DNA from: Bdellovibrionales bacterium
GTDB taxonomy: Bacteria; Bdellovibrionota; Bdellovibrionia; Bdellovibrionales; UBA1609
DNA length: 64,000 nt
Assembly (NCBI GenBank): GCA_016716765.1
Contig: JADJVA010000020.1
Coordinates: 1,178,001-1,242,000, forward strand
Reading direction: 5' to 3'
Of this stretch, positions 18,430-26,901 are shown piece after piece. Both the position numbers and the translations under genes were made by a program. Every line of letters begins with the position of its first letter. Position 1 is the first letter of the stretch. The notes under the pieces were generated by a model. It saw nothing but the letters and a program-made list of their open reading frames with translations. It searched no databases and was not told where the DNA came from.

Positions 18430-19290
18430 CTAGGTCTGAGCGAGCTCTGCCAAACGCAGAGTATTTTCCAGAAGCATGGTGATCGTCATTGGTCCAACTC
18501 CACCTGGCACAGGAGTAGCCGCTCTCGCCCATCCCTCAAGTTCTTCGTACCGAACGTCGCCGCACAGTTTTGATTTGCCATCTGGAAGAACTTGTCTATG
18601 AATCCCCACATCAACAATGACCGAATTCTTTTTAAAATCATCTCTTCCCAAAAATCTCGATTGACCCGCGGCTGCAACTACCAGATCAGCCTCGCGAGTA
18701 TAAGATCTGAGATCTTTTGTTCGAGAATGACAGACAGTCACTGTTGCGTCGGCACTTATCAGCAAATGCGCCATTGGCTTACCAACAATATTGCTTCGGC
18801 CAATGACAACGGCGTCGATCCCTTTCAGAGAGATTTGATAATGCTCGAGAATTGCCATAACACCGGCTGGAGTGCAGGGAATCACACGTGGCTGATTTGT
18901 CCATAAATACCCCATCGATTCTGCTCGCAAACCATCAACGTCCTTTTCAACGTCCAAGCAAGCCATGATCTGGTACTCGTTGAGATGCTGAGGCAAAGGG
19001 AGCTGGACCAAAATGCCATGAATATTTTTTTGATCGTTCAGTCCCCGAATGAGGGCCTGTACCTCGTCTGAGGAGACCTCGTTCTTCAGGCGATACTCAA
19101 AGGACTGAATTCCCACTTCCTGACAAGATTTTATCTTGGATCCCACGTACACCTGACTGGCCGGATCGTCCCCAATCAAAACAACAGCAAGGCCAGGACG
19201 AACTCCGGTCCTTTCAAAAAACTCCGCAATTTTTACTTTTAAGGCTTCTCGCCTTGTTTCACTGACTATTTTTCCATCCAAACGAATCAC
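18430..19290 (-). CDS. folD: Bifunctional methylenetetrahydrofolate dehydrogenase/cyclohydrolase
   Basis: About 286 residues from a GTG at 19290 with GGGAG six bases upstream; a TTG at 19308 would add six residues. Motifs are standard: RPGLAVVLIGDDPASQVYVGSKIKSCQEVGI (catalytic lysine in YVxxK), GILVQLPLP, DVDGL, PCTPAGVMAIL, VVIGRSNIVGKPMAHLL (NADP site) and TPVPGGVGPMTI. It interconverts 5,10-methylene-, methenyl- and 10-formyl-tetrahydrofolate in the cytoplasm, linking to the one-carbon unit made by GcvT. No operon partner is adjacent. Confidence 0.95.
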   Translation of the reverse strand: MIRLDGKIVSETRREALKVKIAEFFERTGVRPGLAVVLIGDDPASQVYVGSKIKSCQEVGIQSFEYRLKNEVSSDEVQALIRGLNDQKNIHGILVQLPLPQHLNEYQIMACLDVEKDVDGLRAESMGYLWTNQPRVIPCTPAGVMAILEHYQISLKGIDAVVIGRSNIVGKPMAHLLISADATVTVCHSRTKDLRSYTREADLVVAAAGQSRFLGRDDFKKNSVIVDVGIHRQVLPDGKSKLCGDVRYEELEGWARAATPVPGGVGPMTITMLLENTLRLAELAQT

Positions 19291-19403
19291 GATCCACTCC
19301 CTGACCAAATGAGGCTATTTATCTCTCATTTTTTGAACTTATAGGCTGAATCCTCCTTATTTCCAAAGGGAGAAACAAATTTTGCAGCAATCGAGCTAGG
19401 ACA

Positions 19404-19432
19404 TTGACTCGCCACACAAACTCCTCTATTTA
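19404..19432 (+). promoter_or_regulatory. Putative housekeeping promoter
   Basis: TTGACT (19404-19409), 17-bp spacer, TATTTA (19427-19432), 42 bp before the start at 19475 and preceding the Tad block. Judged by eye only. Confidence 0.45.
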
Positions 19433-19474
19433 TGGGGGTTAGCAAGAGAATTTCAAAATGGGAGGTCATGTTAC

Positions 19475-19696
19475 ATGGCAGTTAGAGTTAAATTAACCGA
19501 CGATGGCAGTTCAATTGACTTTCAAACTTCCGATACACTCCCCTCCTCCCTAAAAAAATTTAGACGTAGCCCCGAAATTGAAGGATTCTACCGATTCATC
19601 TACGAGAACGATTTGCGTATCGAAACAGGTGATGTCTTAGATAGAATCATTGTTCGCCGCTCACAGGAGCGAAAATCAAAACGCAAGAAAACCTAG
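19475..19696 (+). CDS. Small basic conserved-looking protein, unknown function
   Basis: 73 residues, ATG with GGAGGT about nine bases upstream. The sequence begins with strand-like VRVKLTDDGSSIDFQTSD, then FRRSPEIEGFYRFIYENDLR and a basic tail ending KSKRKKT. No membrane segment or signal. The basic C-terminus could bind nucleic acid, but I do not recognise the family. It has its own promoter-like sequence and is separated by 155 bp from the first pilin gene, so it may not belong to the Tad operon. Confidence 0.65.
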   Translation: MAVRVKLTDDGSSIDFQTSDTLPSSLKKFRRSPEIEGFYRFIYENDLRIETGDVLDRIIVRRSQERKSKRKKT

Positions 19697-19851
19697 ATTT
19701 CTTTTCGATTTCTTAATGTTAAATCCGAGATTTTTCACTTTTTCGGACACCTGGTACGCCCTTCTCTCCTAAACCTCTCCTATCAAGGCGATACCTCTTT
19801 GCAAAGATTCTGACCAAGTTCGGCTAGAACCGCATTTGGAGGAATTTTTTG

Positions 19852-20130
19852 ATGCCGTTAAATACGCCAACCATAGGACGAACCCGCCAGGGCGGACAAA
19901 GTCTCATAGAATATCTCATCCTCGTGGCACTGATGGGTGTAGCAACTATCGGGATTATTCGAACCCTGCAGGGCGCTCTTAATTCCCGCTATGCTTCCGT
20001 GATCCACTCTCTTCAGGGCACCAGTAAGCGCGCAGAAATCGTACCGATCAATGAATCAGATCTAAAACGAAAAGATCTCGGTGATTTTATGAACGGAGCA
20101 GCTTCTCGCGATGGAAATAGTGAAAAGTGA
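19852..20130 (+). CDS. Flp-type (class IVb) prepilin
   Basis: 92 residues from ATG 19852, fixed by GGAGGA at 19838-19843. A short basic leader ends in GG before QSLIEYLILVALMGVATIGIIRTL, a class IVb prepilin motif: processing site at glycine, Glu at +5 of the mature form, followed by Tyr and a single hydrophobic helix. This is the pattern of Flp major or minor pilins that TadV/CpaA peptidase processes. It is longer than classical Flp (~55-70 residues). It starts a run of overlapping genes (stop/start overlap with the next), so the operon is tightly coupled. Confidence 0.78.
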   Translation: MPLNTPTIGRTRQGGQSLIEYLILVALMGVATIGIIRTLQGALNSRYASVIHSLQGTSKRAEIVPINESDLKRKDLGDFMNGAASRDGNSEK

Positions 20131-20483
20131 ACTATCTAAGTAATAGCCAAAAAGGCAACTCCCTGGTCGAGACAAGCATCTTGCTGACCCTCATTTTTCC
20201 TTGCATCATAGCGGGCCTCTCGCTTGCTGGCGCGGCGGGAGCACGAGTTCTCGCGCAAAAATGTCTTTATGAAGGCCTTATCTGCATAATCGAAGCGAAG
20301 AAAGCAAGCGAATGCAAGAAAATTGTCAAAGCTCAGCTAAAGCTCATCATTCCCTTTGGGTATCTGAGTCGTCTTGTGCTCGAACAGAATGCCTATTCGA
20401 TCAAGGGAGAACTTCATTGGCAATGGAACAAACACTGGTCCATGAAAATTCATGATCTTCTCCCTCTCGAGTTGAAACCATGA
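20127..20483 (+). CDS. TadE-like pseudopilin
   Basis: 118 residues with GTG start overlapping the previous stop (GTGA). The N-terminus has a prepilin-like processing site: QKG then NSLVETSILLTLIFPCIIAGLSLAG, with Glu at +5 and one hydrophobic helix. The rest is a short globular part with two pairs of cysteines (CLYEGLICIIE, ECKK). TadE-type pseudopilins are minor structural components of the Tad pilus, anchored in the inner membrane. Family call is by motif and context. Confidence 0.65.
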   Translation: MNYLSNSQKGNSLVETSILLTLIFPCIIAGLSLAGAAGARVLAQKCLYEGLICIIEAKKASECKKIVKAQLKLIIPFGYLSRLVLEQNAYSIKGELHWQWNKHWSMKIHDLLPLELKP

Positions 20484-21184
20484 AGGGTTCTTTTCAAACA
20501 AATAGCCTGAGCAACGAAGACGGAATGGCCCTGATCGTCCTTTTGGCGCTGATGCCAACCCTCTTCTTGCTATTTGTTGGATATTCCATCATTGGACATC
20601 AATCGCTCACACAATCCAGAGCTCTCCACACCTGCCGAGTTGAAGGGCTGAAATCTCAATTCACAGTTGCGACAACTCTAGACCTCCTCTTAAAACTAAA
20701 TCCCCTGGCGCATCGACTTCGAGTCTCTAGAATGGCGACTCGGGCCGCCCTGACCGTCGCAATCCTCGGACCGCCCCATGTGTTTATCGCTGCACAAAGG
20801 GCAGATAAATTGGTTGCAGCTAAGCAAGAAGCTCTCCACTTTCGCCAGCAATCATTATTGGCTTCTATGCAGACTCAGCTAAGACTTGGATATTTTAATC
20901 TACAGGCCAAACTCCGCCACCTTCGATTGCAATCCATTGAGGGTATCCAACCAAAAATTGCGATTGCCGCCTTGCCGGCGGGATCCCCCACTCCAAATTA
21001 TCATCCTTTACCTAACTTTACTGAGCTTAGCAAAATTCAGTTTCGTTGGCGCATCCCTACCAAAGAGGATCCTTGGCTAGAAAAAAAATCAAAGCTCTCT
21101 CAAAACTTCCTCAATTCGGCTTGCGCCGTAGGAATAAAGGAAAGGTTTAAAATGTGGAAACCCTCTCTGATCGCGGTCAAATAA
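20480..21184 (+). CDS. TadG/pseudopilin-like membrane protein
   Basis: 234 residues, ATG overlapping the previous stop (ATGA). After a short leader, EDG precedes MALIVLLALMPTLFLLFVGYSII, a single N-terminal hydrophobic helix after a glycine, lacking the +5 glutamate; this resembles TadG or GspK-type minor pseudopilins. The remainder is helical and then ends with KIQFRWRIPTKEDPW. A second cysteine-containing segment (NSACAVGIKE) lies near the C-terminus. The 3' end overlaps the start of a 50-residue prepilin-like gene. Confidence 0.6.
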   Translation: MKGSFQTNSLSNEDGMALIVLLALMPTLFLLFVGYSIIGHQSLTQSRALHTCRVEGLKSQFTVATTLDLLLKLNPLAHRLRVSRMATRAALTVAILGPPHVFIAAQRADKLVAAKQEALHFRQQSLLASMQTQLRLGYFNLQAKLRHLRLQSIEGIQPKIAIAALPAGSPTPNYHPLPNFTELSKIQFRWRIPTKEDPWLEKKSKLSQNFLNSACAVGIKERFKMWKPSLIAVK

Positions 21185-21306
21185 TTATTGAGGCTCTCTG
21201 GGTTAGCCTCGTTCTCTTTTCTCTCTTGCTCTTCCTGACCTATTTCAGCTCCAAAGTTGAGGAAGAGCATCGCAGAAACCAATTCCATATCTGGGAGAAA
21301 CGGTGA
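21154..21306 (+). CDS. Very small prepilin-like protein (50 residues)
   Basis: GTG at 21154 with AAAGG eight bases upstream, stop TGA at 21304-21306 overlapping the next GTG start. The product is a leader with DRG, then QIIIEALWVSLVLFSLLLFLTY and a charged tail. The G/QxxxE arrangement matches class IVb prepilins, with Glu at +5 after the glycine. It overlaps the TadG-like gene by 31 bp in another frame and the CpaB-like gene by four bases, so it is embedded in the operon and easily missed by size cutoffs. Confidence 0.7.
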   Translation: METLSDRGQIIIEALWVSLVLFSLLLFLTYFSSKVEEEHRRNQFHIWEKR

Positions 21307-21815
21307 TCACGCGGGTTCGAACAATCGGAAATAAAATTCGCAGGCTGAGCCTCAAGCGCCAGCTTGCCCTTTTGTTCTTGATCTCAATTCTTCCTGTTTT
21401 TTTGAGTCTGACTCGTGAGGGAAAATCAGAGAAGCTGGGAGATGGCGTTCTGGGTCCTCAATCGATAGACACACTCATTCCCACTGGCTTTGCTTTGGTC
21501 CCCATTGAGGTGCAAAACTCTGAATCCTTAGATTCAATTCTTGGAAATAAGGGTGTTGTCAACTTATTGGCCCCCCCACGCGAGGCTGGAAAAAAGAGCC
21601 GTCTCATCGCCCGCAGAGTCCCGATTCTCCGTGCCCCCCTTAACCCATCCCATTTTGCGGTTCTTGTGCCTGAGTCAATCAGCCGGGATATCACCCAAGA
21701 ACAAGGTCCTTTTTGGGTTGTCATTCAGAATCCAAACGAAAGTGGAATGAGTTTCGAAAAGAAAAACTTCTCCAATCGACCAAACGCCAGAATCATTGAT
21801 GGAGGTGTGGATTGA
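21303..21815 (+). CDS. CpaB/RcpC-like Tad assembly protein
   Basis: 170 residues, GTG start overlapping the previous stop. A basic N-terminus and one membrane segment (LALLFLISILPVFLSL) precede a periplasmic part reading PTGFALVPIEVQNSESLDSILGNKGVVNLLAPP...RLIARRVPILRAP...FAVLVPE, which resembles the SAF-like domain of CpaB/RcpC ('p.g.ra..i.v......l..Gd.VdvL.....v....v.vl'). It is shorter than usual (~250 residues). CpaB is proposed to sit at the periplasmic side of the secretin. Confidence rests on pattern plus operon context. Confidence 0.55.
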   Translation: MITRVRTIGNKIRRLSLKRQLALLFLISILPVFLSLTREGKSEKLGDGVLGPQSIDTLIPTGFALVPIEVQNSESLDSILGNKGVVNLLAPPREAGKKSRLIARRVPILRAPLNPSHFAVLVPESISRDITQEQGPFWVVIQNPNESGMSFEKKNFSNRPNARIIDGGVD

Positions 21816-22903
21816 AAAAATTTTTCTTCTGTATTTCGCTTGTTATTCACTCCATTCAAACCGTTCAAGCAGAGGCGCAATCTAGGATTTTAGTCAAAGC
21901 AAGAAACGCTTCTTCCATTGGATTTGAAGCCTACCTCTATTCACAAGACAATTTATCGACTCACTCGCGATGGAGTCTTGAAAGATATATTGATCCAGAA
22001 ATCATCAAGACCCTTCAAGATGAAATTGAAGAAATCCTTCGAGGAGAGAAAGCTCTACCCACACAAACTCGAATTAACACTTACAATGATTTGCTGTCGA
22101 AGGCCCAAAGCTACAATTGGCCCGTCAAAATAAGAAAACTAATTTCCAGAGTCTGGCTATTTGCCTACCAACTCGAACCATCTCTACCCGAAAAGCGAAA
22201 TCTCATAAAACATCTCGCCCTTTTTTTTCCCGACTTTAAACCCTCGGATAAGGAGTTCCTTCCTCAGAGCATCAAGGATTGGAACGAAGAACTTGGCTCC
22301 AAGCCTTTTCTCGGTTGGCAGCCTGATTCAAAGTGGGATGATTTTAGATATTTGGTCATCAATGGTCAGGTTTACGACTTGTCCGAGAGAGCGACAATTT
22401 CAATTCCTGATCGTTCTGTTCGGATCACCGGTTTCTCTGATACTTTTATTCTATTTGATCGAATCCTAGAGGGACGGGACCTCTTCCATTTTTCTCCACC
22501 AAAAGAATATTTAGTCAGCGGAGATTGCGAGGCGCCAATATATCACCCACGAACGGACCGTAGTCTGTTCAAGATTTATTTTAACGATCAATGTGTCAAA
22601 CAGGAAGGGCCTCAATCTGCGGACGCTGGCACGGGAACGGGTACGGGTACGGGTACGGATGCGGGCACAGGCTCCAGCGCAAGATCGAATAACCTCAATA
22701 GCCCAGCCTGGCCAGCCTCATTGACTGATGATTTTTCAATGTCAAAAGGGGGATCCGAATTAAAAATTCCAAAATGGGGTTGGTTCGTCATTGGAACCAT
22801 TGCAATTGGCCTCCTCGTTCGCTCTCAAGAAAGGGATTCCTCCACAACTCACCAAGGCGACGCGAGCAAAAAAACTGAGCCGGTTGTCCATCAAGGCTTT
22901 TGA
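21812..22903 (+). CDS. Tad-operon-linked exported protein with C-terminal membrane helix
   Basis: 363 residues, TTG start overlapping the previous stop (TTGA). Signal peptide FFFCISLVIHSIQTVQAEA; a long periplasmic domain without recognised motif; a low-complexity Gly-Thr run (GTGTGTGTGTDAGTG, about residues 272-286) from a short GGTACG-type DNA repeat; and a C-terminal helix WFVIGTIAIGLLV. Overlap with the CpaB-like gene indicates a joint role in pilus assembly, but the family was not recognised. An intrinsic terminator begins inside its last codons. Confidence 0.65.
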   Translation: MKKFFFCISLVIHSIQTVQAEAQSRILVKARNASSIGFEAYLYSQDNLSTHSRWSLERYIDPEIIKTLQDEIEEILRGEKALPTQTRINTYNDLLSKAQSYNWPVKIRKLISRVWLFAYQLEPSLPEKRNLIKHLALFFPDFKPSDKEFLPQSIKDWNEELGSKPFLGWQPDSKWDDFRYLVINGQVYDLSERATISIPDRSVRITGFSDTFILFDRILEGRDLFHFSPPKEYLVSGDCEAPIYHPRTDRSLFKIYFNDQCVKQEGPQSADAGTGTGTGTGTDAGTGSSARSNNLNSPAWPASLTDDFSMSKGGSELKIPKWGWFVIGTIAIGLLVRSQERDSSTTHQGDASKKTEPVVHQGF

Positions 22904-22912
22904 AGCCTTTTT
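22893..22912 (+). terminator. Intrinsic terminator ending the first Tad block
   Basis: Stem AAGGCTT / AAGCCTT with a three-base loop, followed by T residues; it overlaps the stop codon (22901-22903) of the preceding gene. It closes the pilus operon before the large palindrome. Confidence 0.7.
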
Positions 22913-22929
22913 AATGCCTTAATATCCTG

Positions 22930-23523
22930 AACTGGCCCACTTGATTGTTGTTCCAAACTCCAAGGGCGCCGGCTGAAGCAATCTCAGGGGTTCAGGATCT
23001 TCAAACATGCGTCCGGCAGCAGCGCTCACGTTGCGAGCACTGCACCAAGCCGAACTCGATCCTGAACCCCTGAGATTGCTTCAGCCAGCTCCCTGTGTTT
23101 TTTGGATACAACAGAATCACCGACGGCTTGCGGGCCAACCAAGGATTCCAACTTCGGGTCGATCATGACATATGATCCTTAAGGCTTCTGGAAGCTTTCG
23201 TTGTACACCAGGTTTTGCGGATGAGGCGATTGATATTGACCTCCCCTTGGCCGGCATTCGACTCATGCAAAAATCAATAGTTCGAGAAGAAGGATCTCGA
23301 TTTTAATGCAGCGGCTGGCCCGCAAGCCTTCGGTGATTCTGTTGTGTCCAAGGGAAACAGGGAGCTGGCTGAAGCAATCTCAGGAGTCCAGGATCGAGTT
23401 CGGCTTGGTGCAGTGCTCGCAACGTGAGCGCTGCTGCCGGACGCATGTTTGAAGATCCTGGACTCCTGAGATTGCTTCAGCCAGCTCCCTTGGAGTTTGG
23501 AACAACAATCAAGTGGGCCAGTT
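22930..23523. repeat. 594-bp nested palindromic element
   Basis: Two inverted arms of about 208 bp (22930-23137 and 23316-23523), near-identical by eye with about a dozen differences, flank a 178-bp spacer. Ends are AACTGGCCCACTTGATTG on both sides. Each arm itself folds: stems 22971-22999 and 23058-23086 in the left arm (GGCTGAAGCAATCTCAGG with its complement) around a ~58-nt loop identical in both arms. Within the stems the arms differ at two positions, and the partner positions change to match (GGGGTTCAGG pairs CCTGAACCCC on the left; AGGAGTCCAGG pairs CCTGGACTCCT on the right). No protein frame is evident in arms or spacer. It fits a non-autonomous mobile element (MITE-like) or structured RNA element. 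A relic lies at 35568-35638. Confidence 0.9.
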
Positions 23524-23568
23524 TATTAATATCCTATCAACCTATCAATCCTATCAAATAGCTGAGCA

Positions 23569-24903
23569 CTAGATAAGATGAACACCCTTAAAAACAACGG
23601 AAGTCGGAATACCATTTGTAAAGTGTGAAAAACAACTCGGGACCCAAGTCCCATCTGGATGCGAGTGGTACAAGAGAGGATCTCCAAACAATTTGGGGAT
23701 TTCCTCGTGAGGACTTTCCTCAATCGCTAGAAGCGTATTTTGAATTGAAGGCTTTTCAATGGGACTGTCGGAGCCAAAGAAAAAAGGAATTCCCGCTTCC
23801 TGAAGAGCTCGCCAAGGAAATGCGTGCGGATACAGGGAACCCAATTTTTTCCTCAGCCATTTGCGGTCAGACAACCAATGACAAGGTTGAAGATGGCATA
23901 TTACCGAATCGGCAGGCATTTGAAAAATTGTCTCAGGCCTGAGCATCTGCGCATGTTCAAGATGAAGCTTGCCTTTGATTCCCTTTTCCCAAACTCCTTG
24001 TGCCGCCAAAATCACACGATGGGCAGCTTCATCACCGATTGTGTGAACCGCCAGATCGAAACCTGACTCCCAAGCTAGATGCATAAAGCCCTGGATATCC
24101 GACTTGCTCAAAAGTTCAAGTCCTCGACCCGATCCGGACTGATAATCGGAACTCAGCAAGGCCCCCTCGGAACCGAGGGCACCATCATAATAAACTTTTA
24201 TACTCTGCGCACGCACCAGATCCAAATTCTGTCGGCGGGCCCGGATAGCTAAGTCCAGTGCCGCTTCGAAATCATTCGGATTCTCTGCTGAAAATGTCTG
24301 CTCGACAGCCATTGTGAGAAGCTCTGCCTCTGCCAAATGAACCACCTCGGTCCATTGTTCCTCAGAGCAAGACATGTCTCGGATATGAGTGATTCCTGCT
24401 CGATTGAATTCTTGCATTCCCTTCAAAAGAAAACTCTTTACCTGCTGCCGATTGATTTGGGGAATCAGCGAATCAACCAGAGATTTAGCCAAATCAATCA
24501 ATATTCCTGTTGGGCTCCCGCTATCATCCAAGACGATTCGGCCTCCGACCACAGGAGGAATATGGCCATTTTCGCCTCCCTTCGCTCCGAGCATTCCAAG
24601 CCTTTGTAAAGCCACCGAGTTGACCCAAACAGCATGACCGTCTGCTCGCGACAAGGCCACCGGAAAATTGGGAAATAACTTATCGAGAGCGCTGCGATGT
24701 GGGAATTCGCCTCCTGGCCAAAGATTATTGTCCCACCCGAATCCAACGAGCCACTCTCCACGAAAATAACTTGGTTTCAGAGTTTCTTTGCTGAGATCCA
24801 AAGCTGATTTGAGATGATGGAGACGCCAACTCGTGGCTACTTGTCCTGTGGCCAACCAATGAACATGGCTATCATAGCAATTACTGACGAGACGATGTCC
24901 CAT
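23569..24903 (-). CDS. YtcJ-like amidohydrolase (amidohydrolase 3 family)
   Basis: About 444 residues from ATG 24903, preceded by AGGAG; a TTG at 24915 is less likely. Metal-dependent hydrolase motifs: DSHVHW at the N-terminus (HxH), ALSRADGHAVWVNSVAL, GITHIRDMS, KVYYDGALGSEGALL, LAVHTIGDEA (HxxGDxA), LEHAQML and FFGSDSPIE. The set is that of YtcJ/imidazolonepropionase-like enzymes; the usual N-terminal beta-sandwich portion is reduced, so the protein is shorter than the ~530-residue norm. Substrate unknown; relatives hydrolyse amides in the cytoplasm. It sits alone between the palindrome and the Met/Gly-repeat gene and appears unrelated to the pilus genes. Confidence 0.85.
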   Translation of the reverse strand: MGHRLVSNCYDSHVHWLATGQVATSWRLHHLKSALDLSKETLKPSYFRGEWLVGFGWDNNLWPGGEFPHRSALDKLFPNFPVALSRADGHAVWVNSVALQRLGMLGAKGGENGHIPPVVGGRIVLDDSGSPTGILIDLAKSLVDSLIPQINRQQVKSFLLKGMQEFNRAGITHIRDMSCSEEQWTEVVHLAEAELLTMAVEQTFSAENPNDFEAALDLAIRARRQNLDLVRAQSIKVYYDGALGSEGALLSSDYQSGSGRGLELLSKSDIQGFMHLAWESGFDLAVHTIGDEAAHRVILAAQGVWEKGIKGKLHLEHAQMLRPETIFQMPADSVICHLQPCHWLSDRKWLRKKLGSLYPHAFPWRALQEAGIPFFFGSDSPIEKPSIQNTLLAIEESPHEEIPKLFGDPLLYHSHPDGTWVPSCFSHFTNGIPTSVVFKGVHLI

Positions 24904-24961
24904 ACAACTCCTCAAGAGTGGTAAGGGAATCTTATTTTAAGCCCAAGTCAACTTATGATGC

Positions 24962-26901
24962 CTAGCGGGTATTCCCACCGCGAGGATTGGTACTTGGAGT
25001 ACCCGTTGAGGGTAGCGACGAGCCACCACTGGTTGTTCCACTGCCACCATAGCTGGAGCTACCGTAACCGCCATACATGATTTGTTGCATCTGCATTTGA
25101 ATTTGATAAAGCTCCATTTGCAGTCGCTGAACAGTCTGCATTCTCATCATTGCATCTTGTTGGGCCTGTTGCTGTTGGGCCATATAGATCCCCATGTCCA
25201 TGCCGCCCATCATGCCCATGTTGCCCATCATACCCATCGCGCCGCCCATCATGCCCATGTTGCCCATCATACCCATCGCGCCGCCCATCATTCCCATGTT
25301 ACCCATCATGCCCATCGCGCCGCCCATCATGCCCATGTTGCCCATCATACCCATCGCGCCGCCCATCATTCCCATGTTACCCATCATGCCCATCGCGCCG
25401 CCCATCATGCCCATGTTACCCATGTAACCCATCATGCCCATCGCGCCGCCCATCATTCCCATGTTACCCATCATGCCCATCGGCCGCCCATCATACCCAT
25501 GTTACCCATCATGCCCATCATTCCCATGTTACCCATCATGCCCATCGCGCCGCCCATCATGCCCATGTTACCCATGTAACCCATCATGCCCATCGCGCCG
25601 CCCATCATACCCATGTTACCCATCATGCCCATCATTCCCATGTTACCCATCATGCCCATCATGCCGCCTGCCATACCCCAAGGACCCATCCCGGGCATGT
25701 AAAGTCCTCCTCCAAATCCAAGACCCATCATACCCATGGGATATCCAAAAGGTCCTCCCATCCCACCATATAGGCCCATGCCGCCGTTCATGCCATAAGG
25801 TCCCATTCCATACCCGCCGCCTCCGACCCCACCCGCGCAAGCAAAGGCCCCGCCTCCTATGCCTCCGCCAATCGCGCCATAAAGGCCGTTCATCAAAAAC
25901 GGATAACCCATTGCGGCCGCTGCATAAGGCTGCGTTGGCCATCCCAAACGGGAGTTCTGGTCGATCGCGTATTTAGCTCCCTTATAGGCGAGCACTCCAC
26001 CGAGCACTGACATTCCAATAGAGCCAATCGTCTCTAAAGTTGTGGGCGATCGCACTCTCCCGCGACGACGCGATTCACATTCAGGGCAGTAAGCTTCGCT
26101 CCCATCGTCTCCCTCGCCAATTCTGCTCTGCAGACGCTCCCTTTCGCTGTCGAGAGTCCGATCGAACTCCTTCAAGTCTTGCTTCATTGCTGCAAGTTCA
26201 GCAGCCAATTCATTAAATTGCCCAGAGACGTCATAATAGTCTTGGATGGCAGCCTTGCAGTCCATTTTGTGCTCAGCCGTCGCAGAATTCTTAATAAATG
26301 GGCTGTTGCAAACCTCGGGGTCAACGGCGCCACCATCTTTGGCATAGTCTGGCCAGTAGCTAACATCACAAGAGGGAGTTTCGAACCCTGCCATCCGACA
26401 GCTGGCAGGATTATTCTCTACATGGGTGCAGAAAGCGCTTTTTGAAGGATATAGAGAACCTCCTCCCGATCCATTTCGCCCTATGCCCCTGGAGGCACGG
26501 GTAATCACCCAGTTAGGCATACCAGGTGAACCATCTGTCACATTTCCAGGGCTGCATTGTTCGGCATAGCTATCGGCATTGCGCTCACGATCATCCATGT
26601 GCTCGATGACGGTTGATGCCTCATTCGATTTGAGAACTTTGCGAATATCTCTTTCAAAATTCCTCTTTTTTAGACGGAGATCATCCTGCTTTTTCTTTTT
26701 GCGATCGTACTCTTTTTTCTTTTGAGCGCGCATGCGTTTGAGATTTTGAATGCCATCATCATCATCGATAGAACCTTCTCCGGCCCCGTATTCGTATGGG
26801 CAGCCCTGATTTCCACCCCAAACTCCGGCCCCCCATTGGCCCTTCGCCGCTCCCGAAGTAAAGAAGCTCGCCATCAACAACGCGAGTAATAATCGTTTCA
26901 T
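24962..26901 (-). pseudogene. Exported Met/Gly-rich repeat protein, one frameshift
   Basis: Coding strand starts with ATG 26901 and signal peptide KRLLLALLMASFFTSGAA. A region with many cysteines and charged coiled-coil (KKEYDRKKKKQDDLRLKKR) follows, then CPECESRRRGR, a helix with GSIGMSVLGGVLAYKGA, a glycine-rich segment, and a Met/Gly domain with twelve copies of NMGMMG in units such as GNMGMMGGAMGMM. After 25481 the frame breaks: the plus strand has CGGCC where other copies have CGCGCC. The next frame continues the repeats and ends in a Gln/Met helix (QQQQAQQDAMMRMQ) and a Gly/Ser tail. The joined protein is ~640 residues. Function unknown; a periplasmic or surface location is inferred. 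Confidence 0.8.
25198..25675 (-). repeat. Tandem Met/Gly-coding repeat (about 33-48 bp units)
   Basis: Consecutive near-identical units of the plus-strand type CCCATGTT(A/G)CCCATCAT, with GCGCCGCCCATCAT between, encode NMGMMG and GGAMGMMG on the reverse strand. Unit length varies (39 bp most often, with longer units holding YMGNMG), indicating expansion and contraction by recombination or slippage. Confidence 0.9.

Noticed and set aside
25198..25675. CRISPR-like array
   Set aside because: The repeats are coding, in frame, variable in unit length, and lack unique spacers and cas genes.
25082..25976. Long plus-strand frames with His-Ala or Pro-Cys repeats over the Met/Gly gene
   Set aside because: They are the complement of the Met/Gly-coding repeat, have no ribosome site or signal, and the reverse frame has the signal peptide and conserved order.
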